A stretch of 64,000 nt of DNA. Origin: DATDAH01 sp963725155. Lineage in GTDB: Bacteria; Actinomycetota; Acidimicrobiia; Acidimicrobiales; DATDAH01. A program made the translations under genes and the position numbers. The stretch spans positions 620,001 to 684,000 of the forward strand of contig CAVRXU010000005.1 of the NCBI GenBank assembly GCA_963725155.1, read 5' to 3'. Shown piece after piece: positions 23,843 through 31,954 of this stretch (the stretch's first letter is position 1; each line of letters begins with the position of its first letter). Under the pieces are notes generated by a model. That model made no database searches. It was not told the DNA's origin and was given only the letters and a program-made list of their open reading frames with translations.

Positions 23843-24730
23843 ATGGCGATCAAGGTCAGTTATCTCTCGCGCGAGGTCGGCATCAACCTCAAGCGCAACA
23901 TCACCCTGACGATCGCGACGATCGCCACGGTGGCCGTTTCGCTGACCCTGGTGGGCACCGCCTACCTGATCAGCCGCGGCGTCCAGGACGCCCAGCAGCA
24001 GTTCCAGGGCGGCGTGGAGTTCATCGTCTTCATGAACCCGAACGCGACCGACGCCCAGATCGAGGCCGTGCGCACCGAGCTGGACGACAACCCCCAGATC
24101 CGCGAGGCCGAGTTCTGCGACCAGCAGTGCGCCTACGCGGAGTTCCAGGACCTCTTCGCCGACGATCCCCAGCTCCTGCAGAACGTCGAGCCCGACATCC
24201 TCCCGCCGTCGTTCAAGGTGAAGCCGGACAACGCCGAGGCCGACGCCGTCGAAGCCCTGGGCGCCGTCTTCGAGACCCAGCCCGGCGTGCGCGAGGTCGC
24301 CTTCTCCAGCGAGGCCATCAAGCGCATCGAGAGCTTCTACCGCTTCCTGTCGACCCGCTCGGCCATCGCCGCCGTCGCCCTGGTCGTGGCCGCCACCCTG
24401 CTGGTGCTCAACACCATCCAGATGGCGATCCTCAACCGTCGTCGCGACATCGAGGTCATGAAGCTGGTCGGGGCCACCAACTGGTTCATCCGCATTCCGT
24501 TCATGGTGGAAGGCCTGATCCAGGGCCTCATCGGCTCCCTCTTCGCCATCCTGGTCACCCGCATCTTCATCAACGATCTGGAGGGTCAGGCCGAGGGCGC
24601 CGGGCTGCTGTCCGCCTTCGCCGTCTCCAGCAGCGAGATGACCAAGGCCTCGATCCTGCTCATCGCCGCCGGCGCCGCCGTCAGCCTCGTCGGCTCCGGC
24701 ATCGCCGTCAGCCGCTTCCTCAAGGTTTAG
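23843..24730 (+). CDS. ftsX: cell division permease FtsX
   Basis: 295 residues with the FtsX plan: a cytoplasmic N-terminus, one membrane helix (about 25-48), an extracellular domain with two cysteines (CDQQC near residue 95) up to about 165, then three helices with the conserved NTIQMAILNRRRDIEVMKLVGA cytoplasmic region. Works with FtsE to control cell-wall hydrolases at division. In M. tuberculosis smpB follows ftsX directly; here smpB lies 18 kb away on the other strand. Confidence 0.95.
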   Translation: MAIKVSYLSREVGINLKRNITLTIATIATVAVSLTLVGTAYLISRGVQDAQQQFQGGVEFIVFMNPNATDAQIEAVRTELDDNPQIREAEFCDQQCAYAEFQDLFADDPQLLQNVEPDILPPSFKVKPDNAEADAVEALGAVFETQPGVREVAFSSEAIKRIESFYRFLSTRSAIAAVALVVAATLLVLNTIQMAILNRRRDIEVMKLVGATNWFIRIPFMVEGLIQGLIGSLFAILVTRIFINDLEGQAEGAGLLSAFAVSSSEMTKASILLIAAGAAVSLVGSGIAVSRFLKV

Positions 24731-25035
24731 ATCTCGATCAGCGCCCGCAACAAGGCGGTGGTTCCGGCGGCGCTGAGGACGACGACGAGGAACGGGGCCC
24801 GGAGGGCGACGGCGATGATGCCGGCGACGAGTCCGGCCGCCCTGGCGTCGAGGACCAGGGTGGTGCCGTCGGCGAAGGTCTGGACCACGACCAGGGCGGC
24901 CAGCAGCGCAGGTGGCAGCAGGGCGGTGATCGTGGCGACGCTGTCCGGCAGCTTCACGTGGTCGAGGACCAGGAGCCCGGCGGCCTTGAAGGTATAGGCC
25001 AGCGCGCCCAGGAGCAGGATCGCCGTCCAGCTCAC
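24727..25035 (-). CDS. azlD: AzlD-family branched-chain amino acid exporter subunit
   Basis: 102 residues with four hydrophobic segments and the AzlD features YTFKAAGLLVLD near the N-terminus and LPPALLAALV in the middle. The small subunit of AzlCD exporters (BrnFE type), which move isoleucine, leucine, valine or methionine out of the cell. Its ATG overlaps the azlC stop, so the two are coupled. It converges on ftsX with overlapping stop codons. Confidence 0.82.
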   Translation of the reverse strand: MSWTAILLLGALAYTFKAAGLLVLDHVKLPDSVATITALLPPALLAALVVVQTFADGTTLVLDARAAGLVAGIIAVALRAPFLVVVLSAAGTTALLRALIEI

Positions 25036-25727
25036 GCCGTCTCCCGCCGCTGGACGACGAAGGCGGGGACGACGGCCAGCACGGCGAGGAGGATGGGAGC
25101 GCCGGCCGGGAGGAGGGGGATGGTGACGAAGGCGATGGCACCCCCGACGATGGCGGCGATCAGGCCCGGGCGCCGCCGGAGGTGGGGGGCCATCAGAGCG
25201 ATGAAGCCGGCGGGAAAGGCGGCGTCGAGCCCGAACGTCTCCGGGTCACCGATGGCGTTGCCGGCGACGGCGCCGACCAGGGTCCCGAGGTTCCAGAACA
25301 CGAACACGCCGATGCCCGTGACCCAGAACGCCTTCTCCGCCTCGACTGCGTCCCGCTGGGCGGTGGCCATGGCGGACGACTCGTCGATCACGAGCTGAGC
25401 GGCCAAGAGGCGACGCCACCGCCCACCCCGGATGATCGGGTTCAAGGCCAGGCCGTACATCCCGTTGCGGGCCGCCAGGAGTGCCGCCGACGCGATGGCG
25501 GCGGCCGGCGTGCCGCCCGAGGCGATGACGCCGACGGCCGCGAACTGCGACGCCCCGGTGAACACGAGCACGGACATGGCCTGAGCCTGTGGCGCACTCA
25601 GCCCCGCAGCCACGGCGAACACCCCGAAGGTCAGGCCGAACACCCCGACGGCGAGGGCGACGACCAAGCCGTCGCGTCGGCGGAACGGGCGAGCGCTCGG
25701 GTCGGGGGCAGAAGGCGGGTCGCTCAT
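25032..25727 (-). CDS. azlC: AzlC-family branched-chain amino acid exporter subunit
   Basis: 231 residues, six to seven hydrophobic segments. Family marks include VFTGASQFAAVG near residue 55, AARNGMYGLALNP and DESSAMA in the central loop. Large subunit of the AzlCD exporter. A perfect ATGGCC/GGCCAT inverted repeat with a four-base loop (25726-25741) overlaps the start codon and could be an operator or translation-control hairpin. No Lrp or AzlB regulator gene is next to it. Confidence 0.85.
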   Translation of the reverse strand: MSDPPSAPDPSARPFRRRDGLVVALAVGVFGLTFGVFAVAAGLSAPQAQAMSVLVFTGASQFAAVGVIASGGTPAAAIASAALLAARNGMYGLALNPIIRGGRWRRLLAAQLVIDESSAMATAQRDAVEAEKAFWVTGIGVFVFWNLGTLVGAVAGNAIGDPETFGLDAAFPAGFIALMAPHLRRRPGLIAAIVGGAIAFVTIPLLPAGAPILLAVLAVVPAFVVQRRETA

Positions 25728-25752
25728 GGCCGGGCGGCCATCATGGTCGACC

Positions 25753-25848
25753 GTGACCTACGAGGAGATCGACTATCGGGTGCCGGAGAAGCTCAACGCC
25801 CTGACCGCGGTGATGGCCACCGAGCTGCTCGAGGTCTTCCTCGAGTAG
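25753..25848 (+). pseudogene. remnant of an enoyl-CoA hydratase/isomerase gene
   Basis: GTG 25753 opens a 31-codon frame. It begins with TYEEIDYRV, an N-terminus typical of crotonases, and jumps to PEKLNALT, which normally follows about a dozen residues later, then ends at TAG after a short helix. This fits an internal in-frame deletion followed by a premature stop. The rest of the gene is gone; the next gene lies on the opposite strand 18 bases on. Too short to act as an enzyme. Confidence 0.6.
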
Positions 25849-25865
25849 CAGGAGCCGGAGTGCGG

Positions 25866-26069
25866 TTAGTAGCCAGGTGGGAGGTTTCGGAAGTACTGGC
25901 TGGCCGCACCGCGGCCCAGCTCGCCGGAGCGGATGCTGGCGTCGGAGGGCAGGCCCTCCGTGCCGACCTCGCGCAGGTCGTGGGGCAGGTGCCGCTTGAT
26001 GTGCCATTCGTAGGCGGCGCCGGCCGCGAGCACGGCGGCGAAGGCGAGGAGCAGGAAGGCCAGGATCAT
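25866..26069 (-). CDS. small single-span membrane protein of unknown function
   Basis: 67 residues. Residues 2-19 form one membrane helix, followed by a polar tail rich in charged residues and ending in a Tyr-containing LPPGY. Its ATG overlaps the stop of the PPOX-family gene (ATGA), so the two are co-translated. I do not recognise a family. It could be an accessory subunit or an anchor for the upstream flavoprotein, which is an inference from coupling only. Confidence 0.55.
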   Translation of the reverse strand: MILAFLLLAFAAVLAAGAAYEWHIKRHLPHDLREVGTEGLPSDASIRSGELGRGAASQYFRNLPPGY

Positions 26070-26701
26070 CAGAGGTTTTCGGCGTAGTCGGTCTGGATGA
26101 GGTCGTCGATGGCGGTCACCAGGTCCTCGTCGGCGGCGCGGTCCATCTTGGCCGCGAACATGGCGCCGAAGCTGACCTTCCTCTTGGGGGGCCAGGTCTC
26201 GTGCTTCCAGAGATGGGAGCGGATGAAGGCCTTGGCGCAGTGGAAGAAGACCTCCTCCACGTGGACCCGGATGCCGAGCACGGCGGGCTTCCCCCGCGCC
26301 GCGAGCCGCTCCAGCAGGGCTGCGTCCCGGGTCAGGTCGGCCCGGCCGTTGACCCGCAGCGTCTCGGTGGTGCCCGGGATCACGAACAGCAGCCCCACGT
26401 GGGGGTTCTCGAGGATGTTGGTCAGCCCGAAGGCCAGGTGGTTGCCCGGCCGGTCGGGGATGACCAGGGTGTGGTCGTCCTCCACCAGCACGAAGCCGGC
26501 CTCGTCGCCCTTGGGCGAGGCGTCGCCCCTCCCGTCCGCCGCCGAGGTCGCCAGCACGAGGAACGGGCATTCGGCGATGAAGTCCCGGGCGAACTCGTCG
26601 AGGCTGTCGCCCAGCTTCATCGTCACCGCGTCGCCGGGTGGAGCGATGACCTCCCGCAACTCGTCGACGGTCCGGATCACGGAGTCGGCAGGAGGGGGCA
26701 C
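26069..26701 (-). CDS. pyridoxamine 5'-phosphate oxidase-family FMN-binding protein
   Basis: 210 residues from GTG 26701. Split beta-barrel flavin-binding fold with FLVLATS, DASPKGDEAGF and NPHVGLLFVIPG, as in the MSMEG_1061-like PPOX group that often binds FMN or F420; a C-terminal helical extension follows. An ATG at 26752 in the same frame would overlap the mscR start, whereas TAGGCT ends 7 bases before GTG 26701, so I prefer the shorter, leaderless form. Substrate unknown. Divergent from mscR. Confidence 0.75.
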   Translation of the reverse strand: MPPPADSVIRTVDELREVIAPPGDAVTMKLGDSLDEFARDFIAECPFLVLATSAADGRGDASPKGDEAGFVLVEDDHTLVIPDRPGNHLAFGLTNILENPHVGLLFVIPGTTETLRVNGRADLTRDAALLERLAARGKPAVLGIRVHVEEVFFHCAKAFIRSHLWKHETWPPKRKVSFGAMFAAKMDRAADEDLVTAIDDLIQTDYAENL

Positions 26702-26708
26702 GGGTTGC

Positions 26709-26718
26709 AGCCTACGAT
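26709..26718 (+). promoter_or_regulatory. shared divergent -10 region of mscR and the PPOX-family gene
   Basis: AGCCTACGAT holds TACGAT on the plus strand (26713-26718), about 33 bases before the mscR ATG, and TAGGCT on the minus strand (26714-26709), 7 bases before GTG 26701. The two hexamers share the central TA. Confidence 0.5.
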
Positions 26719-26750
26719 CCGGCGCAGTCGCGAGTGGAGGAGAGTCAGAC

Positions 26751-27833
26751 ATGGGTCAGCAGGTCCGGGGAGTCGTGTCCCGCGCCAAGGGCGAGCCGGT
26801 CACCATCGAGACCATCGAGGTCCCCGACCCGGGGCCGGGCGAAGCCGTGGTCGCCGTGAAGGCCTGTGGGGTCTGCCACACGGACCTGCACTACCGGGAA
26901 GGGGCCATCAACGACGAGTTCCCCTTCCTGCTCGGCCACGAGGCGGCGGGCGTGGTGGAGTCGGTCGGGGACGGGGTCGATGACCTCGAGCCCGGTGACT
27001 ACGTGATCCTGGCCTGGCGGGCTCCGTGCGGAACGTGCCGGTCCTGTGTCCGGGGGAAGCCCTGGTACTGCTTCGAGTCCAAGAACGCGGCCCAGCCCAT
27101 GACCCTCGACGGCGTGCCCCTGAGCAACGCCCTGGGCATCGGCGCGTTCGCCGACAAGACCTTGGTCCACGCCAAGCAGGCCGTGAAGGTCGACCCCGCC
27201 GCCCCGCCGGAAGCCGCCGGCCTCATCGGGTGTGGCGTCATGGCCGGTTTCGGTGCTGCGGTGAACACCGGCGAGGTGCGGCGGGGGGAGACGGTGGCCG
27301 TCTTCGGCTGCGGCGGGGTGGGCAACGCCGCCATCCTCGGCGCCTCGGTGGCCGGGGCCCGCCAGATCATCGCCGTCGACCTCGACGACCGGAAGCTGGA
27401 ATGGGCCAAGGGCTTCGGCGCCACCGACACGGTGAACGCGTCGGCGGGCGACCCGGTCGAGGCCATCCAGGCCCTCACCGGCGGTCTCGGCGTGGACGTG
27501 GCCATCGAGGCCATCGGCCTGCCCCAGACCTTCGTCCAGGCCTTCAACGCCCGGGACCTGGCCGGCCGGCTCGTCCTCGTCGGCGTGCCGTCCCCGGACG
27601 CCAAGGTCGAGCTGCCGATGATCGAGATCTTCGGACGGGGCGGCTCCACGAAGTCGAGCTGGTACGGCGACTGCCTGCCCACCCGGGACTTCCCGCTGCT
27701 CATCGACATGCACCTGAGCGGTCGGATCGATCTCGGCCTGTTCGTGAGCGAGACCATCCCGCTGGACGGGGTCGAGGAGGCGTTCCACAAGATGGAGCGG
27801 GGAGAGGTGCTGCGCTCGGTCGTCGTCCTCTGA
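26751..27833 (+). CDS. mscR: S-(hydroxymethyl)mycothiol dehydrogenase
   Basis: 360 residues; ATG 26751 has GGAGGAG about 8 bases upstream. Zinc-dependent, NAD-linked alcohol dehydrogenase oxidising the adduct of formaldehyde and mycothiol. Catalytic zinc ligands lie in CGVCHTD and GHEAAG; the structural zinc loop has four cysteines within APCGTCRSC to WYC; the dinucleotide loop is GCGGVGNA. The following metallo-hydrolase gene overlaps it by one base, the same pairing as Rv2259-Rv2260. Implies that the organism makes mycothiol. Could also act as an S-nitrosomycothiol reductase. Confidence 0.9.
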   Translation: MGQQVRGVVSRAKGEPVTIETIEVPDPGPGEAVVAVKACGVCHTDLHYREGAINDEFPFLLGHEAAGVVESVGDGVDDLEPGDYVILAWRAPCGTCRSCVRGKPWYCFESKNAAQPMTLDGVPLSNALGIGAFADKTLVHAKQAVKVDPAAPPEAAGLIGCGVMAGFGAAVNTGEVRRGETVAVFGCGGVGNAAILGASVAGARQIIAVDLDDRKLEWAKGFGATDTVNASAGDPVEAIQALTGGLGVDVAIEAIGLPQTFVQAFNARDLAGRLVLVGVPSPDAKVELPMIEIFGRGGSTKSSWYGDCLPTRDFPLLIDMHLSGRIDLGLFVSETIPLDGVEEAFHKMERGEVLRSVVVL

Positions 27834-28447
27834 TGGCACTGCGCATCGACAACGTCATCACGTCCGGCATCTTCAGCCTGGACGGCGAGGACTTCGAGGT
27901 CGACAACAACATCTGGCTGGTCGGTGACGACGACGAGGTGATCGTGGTCGACGCCGCCCACGACCACCGGCCGATCGTGGCCGGCGTGGGTTCTCGGCGG
28001 GTCGTCGCCGTCGTGTGCACCCATGGCCACAACGACCACATCAACGTCGCCGTGCCCCTGGCGGAGGTGGTGGGCGCACCGATCTGGGTGCACCCCGACG
28101 ATCGGATGCTGTGGGAGGTCGTGTGGCCCGACCGGGCCCCGGACGCCGAGCTGGTCGACGGCCAGGTCATCGAGGTCGGTGGCTCGTCCCTCGAGGTGCT
28201 GCACACCCCGGGTCACTCGCCCGGCGGCTGCTGCCTGCACGCCGAGGCGGACGGCGTCGTCTTCTCGGGCGACACCCTGTTCAACGGCGGGCCCGGGGCC
28301 ACTGGTCGGAGCTTCTCGGACCACGACACCCTCGTGGCCAGCATCCGGGATCGGTTGCTGGTGCTCGACCCGGCCACCGTGGTTCACACCGGCCACGGGG
28401 ACAGCACGACGATCGGCGCTGAGGCCGAGCGCGCGGGCGACTGGTGA
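27833..28447 (+). CDS. metallo-beta-lactamase-fold hydrolase, mycothiol-linked
   Basis: 204 residues; ATG overlaps the mscR stop (TGATG). Zinc motif THGHNDH near residue 62, a downstream His in TPGHSPG, Asp in SGDTLF and His in HTGHGD complete a glyoxalase II-like binuclear site. Pairing with mscR suggests that it hydrolyses S-formylmycothiol to formate and mycothiol, completing formaldehyde oxidation; that is inference from context and from the same pair in mycobacteria. Confidence 0.82.
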   Translation: MALRIDNVITSGIFSLDGEDFEVDNNIWLVGDDDEVIVVDAAHDHRPIVAGVGSRRVVAVVCTHGHNDHINVAVPLAEVVGAPIWVHPDDRMLWEVVWPDRAPDAELVDGQVIEVGGSSLEVLHTPGHSPGGCCLHAEADGVVFSGDTLFNGGPGATGRSFSDHDTLVASIRDRLLVLDPATVVHTGHGDSTTIGAEAERAGDW

Positions 28448-28491
28448 CTGCAGCGCGAGCCGTCCCTGGTGCACAAGGCAGGGGATGATCG

Positions 28492-29292
28492 GTGGAGGTT
28501 CGGGGGGTCGATCTCGCCGTCGAGGAGTCCGGCACCGGGACGCCGGTTCTCTGGGGGCACGGGCTGACCAGCTCGATGGCCGCGGAGGTGGCGATGGGCT
28601 TCGGTGTCGTCGACCTCCCCGAGGACCGCTACCGGGTGGTGCGCTACGACGCCCGGGGCCACGGGGACTCGGGCGGCACGACCGACCCGGCCGACTACGC
28701 CTATCCGGGACTGGCGGCCGACCAGCTGGGCTTGGCCGACGCCCTCGGGATCGACCGGTTCGTCGTGGGGGGCCTGTCGATGGGCTCGGCGACGGCTCTG
28801 CACACCGCGGTCGCCGTGCCGGACCGGGTCCTGGCCCTCGTCCTCGGCATCCCGCCGACGGCGTGGGAGGGGCGACAGGCCCGGGGCGCCGCCTACCGGG
28901 CCCGGGGCCGGATCATCGAGGAGGAAGGGCTGGACGCCTTCATCGCGGTGGCGATGGCCGAGCCGCTGGCCGAGATCTTCGCCCCCTTCGCAGAGCTGGT
29001 CACGGCCGGGATCCGCGCCCGGTACGAGAGCTACGACGCTGCGATCCTGGCGCCGCTGCTCACGGGTGTCGGAGGTTCTGACCTCCCCACGCCCGAGGCG
29101 GTGGCGGAGCTCACGATGCCGGTCCTCGTGCTGGCCTGGGAGGGCGATCCCGTGCATCCGCAGGCGACGGCCGAGCGCCTGGGCGAGCTCCTGCCCCAAG
29201 CCGACGTCGTCGTCGCCCCGACCCTGCGCGACGTGCTGGCCTGGTCCGCCCGGGTGCGAGAGTTCCTGGACGGCGTGGTTCAGCCGACGTAG
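28492..29292 (+). CDS. alpha/beta hydrolase
   Basis: 266 residues from GTG 28492. Nucleophile elbow GLSMGS, oxyanion-hole region GHGLTSS near residue 23 and YDARGHGDS typical of the alpha/beta hydrolase fold. A histidine is expected near the C-terminus; the candidate in DPVHPQAT precedes the usual site, so activity is not certain. Follows the mycothiol pair after 44 bases and may share its transcript. Its last 13 bases overlap the convergent redoxin gene. Confidence 0.75.
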   Translation: MEVRGVDLAVEESGTGTPVLWGHGLTSSMAAEVAMGFGVVDLPEDRYRVVRYDARGHGDSGGTTDPADYAYPGLAADQLGLADALGIDRFVVGGLSMGSATALHTAVAVPDRVLALVLGIPPTAWEGRQARGAAYRARGRIIEEEGLDAFIAVAMAEPLAEIFAPFAELVTAGIRARYESYDAAILAPLLTGVGGSDLPTPEAVAELTMPVLVLAWEGDPVHPQATAERLGELLPQADVVVAPTLRDVLAWSARVREFLDGVVQPT

Positions 29293-29858
29293 TCGGGCTC
29301 GTCACCGGCTCGCCACTTGATGCTGCAGCCGATGCTGGGGACCTGGTCCTCGGCCACGGTGCCCCCGGCGAGCAGCGCCTCGACCGCGGCGACGACGTCG
29401 GCGCCGGTCACCGGCAGGCCGTTGCCGGGACGGGAGTCGTCGAACTGGCCCCGGTAGGCCAGACGTTGCTCGCCGTCGAACACGAAGAAGTCCGGGGTGC
29501 AGGCGGCACGGAAGGCCTTGGCCACGTCCTGGGAGGCGTCGAGCAGGTAGGGGAACCGGAAGCCGTGGGTCACGGCCTGGGCGGCCATGCCCGCGGGGCC
29601 GTCCTGGGGATAGGCCTCGACGGCGTTGCTCTGCACGGCCACAACGGCGGCGCCCCGGTTCATGAGGTCGGCGGTGACCTCACCGAGGCGAGCCTCCACA
29701 TGCTTGACGTAGGGGCAGTGCGGGCACAGGAACGCCACCACCAGGGCCGGGGCGCCGACGGCGTCCTCGGTCGACCAGGTGGTGGCGTCGGGGCCCGAGA
29801 GCGTGAACGGCGGCAGGGTCGAGCCGAGCGGGAGCATCGTGGACGGGGTGGCGACCAT
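29280..29858 (-). CDS. thioredoxin-family redoxin (AhpC/TSA-like)
   Basis: 192 residues from ATG 29858, which has GGAGG close upstream; another ATG at 29888 lacks support. The redox motif FLCPHCPYVKH near residue 48 matches the CxHCPYV group of thioredoxin-like proteins. TPDFFVFD provides the cis-proline, and RGQFDDSRPGN is also typical. Probably a peroxide or disulfide reductase in the cytosol. Lies among oxidative and aldehyde stress genes, but on the opposite strand to them. Confidence 0.75.
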   Translation of the reverse strand: MVATPSTMLPLGSTLPPFTLSGPDATTWSTEDAVGAPALVVAFLCPHCPYVKHVEARLGEVTADLMNRGAAVVAVQSNAVEAYPQDGPAGMAAQAVTHGFRFPYLLDASQDVAKAFRAACTPDFFVFDGEQRLAYRGQFDDSRPGNGLPVTGADVVAAVEALLAGGTVAEDQVPSIGCSIKWRAGDEPDYVG

Positions 29859-29916
29859 GGGTCCTCCAGGGTCGGTGAGGCGGGACAAACGCGGCGGCGA
29901 CGGTGGGGCGAGCGCC

Positions 29917-29922
29917 TACCGT
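29917..29922 (+). promoter_or_regulatory. -10 element TACCGT for the methyltransferase operon (leaderless)
   Basis: TACCGT ends 6 bases before GTG 29929. On the other strand TAGGCG (29918-29913) overlaps it and may serve the redoxin gene, which has a leader and its own ribosome binding site. Confidence 0.45.
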
Positions 29923-29928
29923 GCCGCT

Positions 29929-30693
29929 GTGACTCCAGGTCTACCCCCCGAGGCCGAGGCCCACTACCGGGGCTACGACGAGGACGCTCGCCTCGACCAC
30001 CACTGGCTCGAGCGGGTACGCACCCAGATGCTGCTGGAGCGGCTCCTGCCCGATGCCCCCGCCGACGTCCTGGATGTGGGCGGCGGCACCGGTGTCCACT
30101 CGATCTGGCTGGCCGGGCAGGGCCATCGGGTCACCCTGGTCGACGCCATGCCCGAACACGTCGACCAGGCATTGACCATCGGTACCTTCGCCGCCATTGT
30201 CGGCGACGCCCGGGCCCTCGACCAGGCCGACGCCTCGGCCGACGCCGTGCTCCTGCTGGGGCCGCTCTACCACCTCGTCGAGGCTGCCGACCGCGCCCGC
30301 GCTCTGGCGGAGGCTCACCGGGTGCTCCGTCCCGGCGGCGTGCTCGTTGCCGGGGCAATCAGCTATGCCGCGTCGCTCCTGGACGGCGTCCGGGAGGGTT
30401 GGATGGACGTCCCGGCGTTCGTCGAGATCGTTCGGGCGGACCTGGCGACCGGCCAGCACCGGAACCCGGTCGCGGATCCCCGCTGGTTCACCACCACCTT
30501 CTTCCACCGGCCGGAGGAGCTGCGGGCGGAGTTGTCCGAGGCCGGTTTCGCCGTCGACGATGTCGTCGGGGTCGAGGGGCCGGGCTGGATCGTGGGGGAG
30601 CCCGAGGGTTCGCTCGTGGCGGCCGAGCTGGCCGACGCCCATCCCGAGCTGGCGCTGCTGAGCGCCCACCTCGTCGCGGTCGGGCGCCGTTGA
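29929..30693 (+). CDS. class I SAM-dependent methyltransferase
   Basis: 254 residues from GTG 29929. SAM-binding motif LDVGGGTGVHS near residue 46, acidic residue in LVDAMPE, and motif GDARALD follow the class I order; LRPGGVL marks the later strand. Acceptor unknown. It is the first of four tightly packed genes (Rieske protein, epimerase, SDR) with TGATG overlaps between the first two and the last two. The frame is open upstream to 29779, through the redoxin gene, which I regard as non-coding. Confidence 0.8.
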   Translation: MTPGLPPEAEAHYRGYDEDARLDHHWLERVRTQMLLERLLPDAPADVLDVGGGTGVHSIWLAGQGHRVTLVDAMPEHVDQALTIGTFAAIVGDARALDQADASADAVLLLGPLYHLVEAADRARALAEAHRVLRPGGVLVAGAISYAASLLDGVREGWMDVPAFVEIVRADLATGQHRNPVADPRWFTTTFFHRPEELRAELSEAGFAVDDVVGVEGPGWIVGEPEGSLVAAELADAHPELALLSAHLVAVGRR

Positions 30694-31025
30694 TGGCGGA
30701 CTGGGTGGAGGTGGCGGCCGAGGTCGCCCCCGGTGAGATCGTGGACGCCGCCCACGGCGACCTGGACCTCGTCGTCTGGCGGACCTTCGAGGGCGAGCCG
30801 TGTGTCATGGAGGCCCGCTGTCCCCACGAGTGGTCCCACCTCGGTGCCGAAGGGGTCGTCGACGGTCCCGAGATCGTCTGCGCGGCCCACTTCTGGCGCT
30901 TCACCACCGAGGGGACGGGCAGCAAGGTCGGCATGACCGGCCGCCGGGACCCGAAGGCCGACATCGCCGTGTTCCCGTGCCGGGACGTCGACGGCCACAT
31001 CGAGGCTGAGCTCCCCAGCGAGTAG
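30693..31025 (+). CDS. Rieske-type [2Fe-2S] ferredoxin-like protein
   Basis: 110 residues; ATG overlaps the methyltransferase stop. Both Rieske cluster boxes are intact: C-x-H in RCPHEWSHLG and C-x2-H in VCAAHFWRF, spaced as in ferredoxins of aromatic-ring oxygenases and related electron carriers. No oxygenase or ferredoxin reductase is encoded beside it, so the electron partner is unknown; a role in the same pathway as the flanking methyltransferase, epimerase and SDR is inferred from coupling. Confidence 0.85.
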   Translation: MADWVEVAAEVAPGEIVDAAHGDLDLVVWRTFEGEPCVMEARCPHEWSHLGAEGVVDGPEIVCAAHFWRFTTEGTGSKVGMTGRRDPKADIAVFPCRDVDGHIEAELPSE

Positions 31026-31036
31026 AACGAACGCCG

Positions 31037-31954
31037 ATGACCGAACTGGACGGCACCCGCATCCTGATCACCGGCCCGACGGGCCAGGTCGGCCTGCCCG
31101 TGGCTCTCGCGCTGGCCGAGAGGAACGACGTGATCGGCGTGGCCCGCTTCGGCGACACCCGGGCCCGGGAGCGGCTGGAGGCGGCGGGGGTGACCTGCAT
31201 CACCGCCGACCTCGTCAGCGGTGATCTCTCCGCCGTGCCCGCCGATGTCGACCACGTCGCCAACTTCGCCGTCGCCAAGACCGGCGACTTCGAGAAGGAC
31301 CTGGCCGCCAACGTCGAGGCCCTCGGGATGCTGATGCACCACTGCCGAGGGGCCACGTCCTTCCTGCACTGCTCGTCCACGGCGGTGTACGAGCCCGCCG
31401 GCCATCACGACTTCGCCGAGGGCGACCCGCTGGGGGACAACCACCGCCCGTTCGGCTTCCTGCCCACCTACTCGATCACCAAGATCGCGGCGGAGGCCAT
31501 GGCCCGCTACGGCGCCCGCCAGTGGGACCTGCCCACCACCATCGCCCGCCTCTCGGTGCCTTACGGCGACAACGGCGGCTGGCCCGCCTTCCACTTCGAG
31601 ATGATGCTGGCCGGCCAGGCCGTGCCCGTCCACGAGGACGCGCCCAGCGAGTTCAACCCGATCCACGAAGACGACATCGTGGCCCAGGTCCCTCGCCTGC
31701 TGGAGGTGGCCTCGGTGCCGGCCACCGTCGTCAACTGGGCCGGCCCCGACCCGGTCAGCATCGAGGACTGGTGCCTGTACCTGGGCGAGATGGTCGGGAT
31801 CATGCCCACCTTCGCCCCGACCACGGCGACCATCGAGAGCGTGCGGGTGGACACGACCCGCATGCACGAGCTGATCGGTCCGGCCGAGGTGCGGTGGAGG
31901 GAAGGCCTGCGCCGGATGGTCGAGGTCCGTCGTCCCGACCTGTTCGTCGATTGA
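31037..31954 (+). CDS. NAD-dependent epimerase/dehydratase family protein
   Basis: 305 residues. Extended SDR: Rossmann loop ITGPTGQVG at the N-terminus, Ser/Thr of the active site in HCSSTAVY and the YSITK Tyr-Lys pair near residue 155. Long acyl or sugar-type substrates are usual for the extended group. Starts 11 bases after the Rieske gene and overlaps the next SDR by one base. The C-terminal half contains a GGWPAFHFEM loop that I cannot link to a named subfamily. Confidence 0.8.
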   Translation: MTELDGTRILITGPTGQVGLPVALALAERNDVIGVARFGDTRARERLEAAGVTCITADLVSGDLSAVPADVDHVANFAVAKTGDFEKDLAANVEALGMLMHHCRGATSFLHCSSTAVYEPAGHHDFAEGDPLGDNHRPFGFLPTYSITKIAAEAMARYGARQWDLPTTIARLSVPYGDNGGWPAFHFEMMLAGQAVPVHEDAPSEFNPIHEDDIVAQVPRLLEVASVPATVVNWAGPDPVSIEDWCLYLGEMVGIMPTFAPTTATIESVRVDTTRMHELIGPAEVRWREGLRRMVEVRRPDLFVD

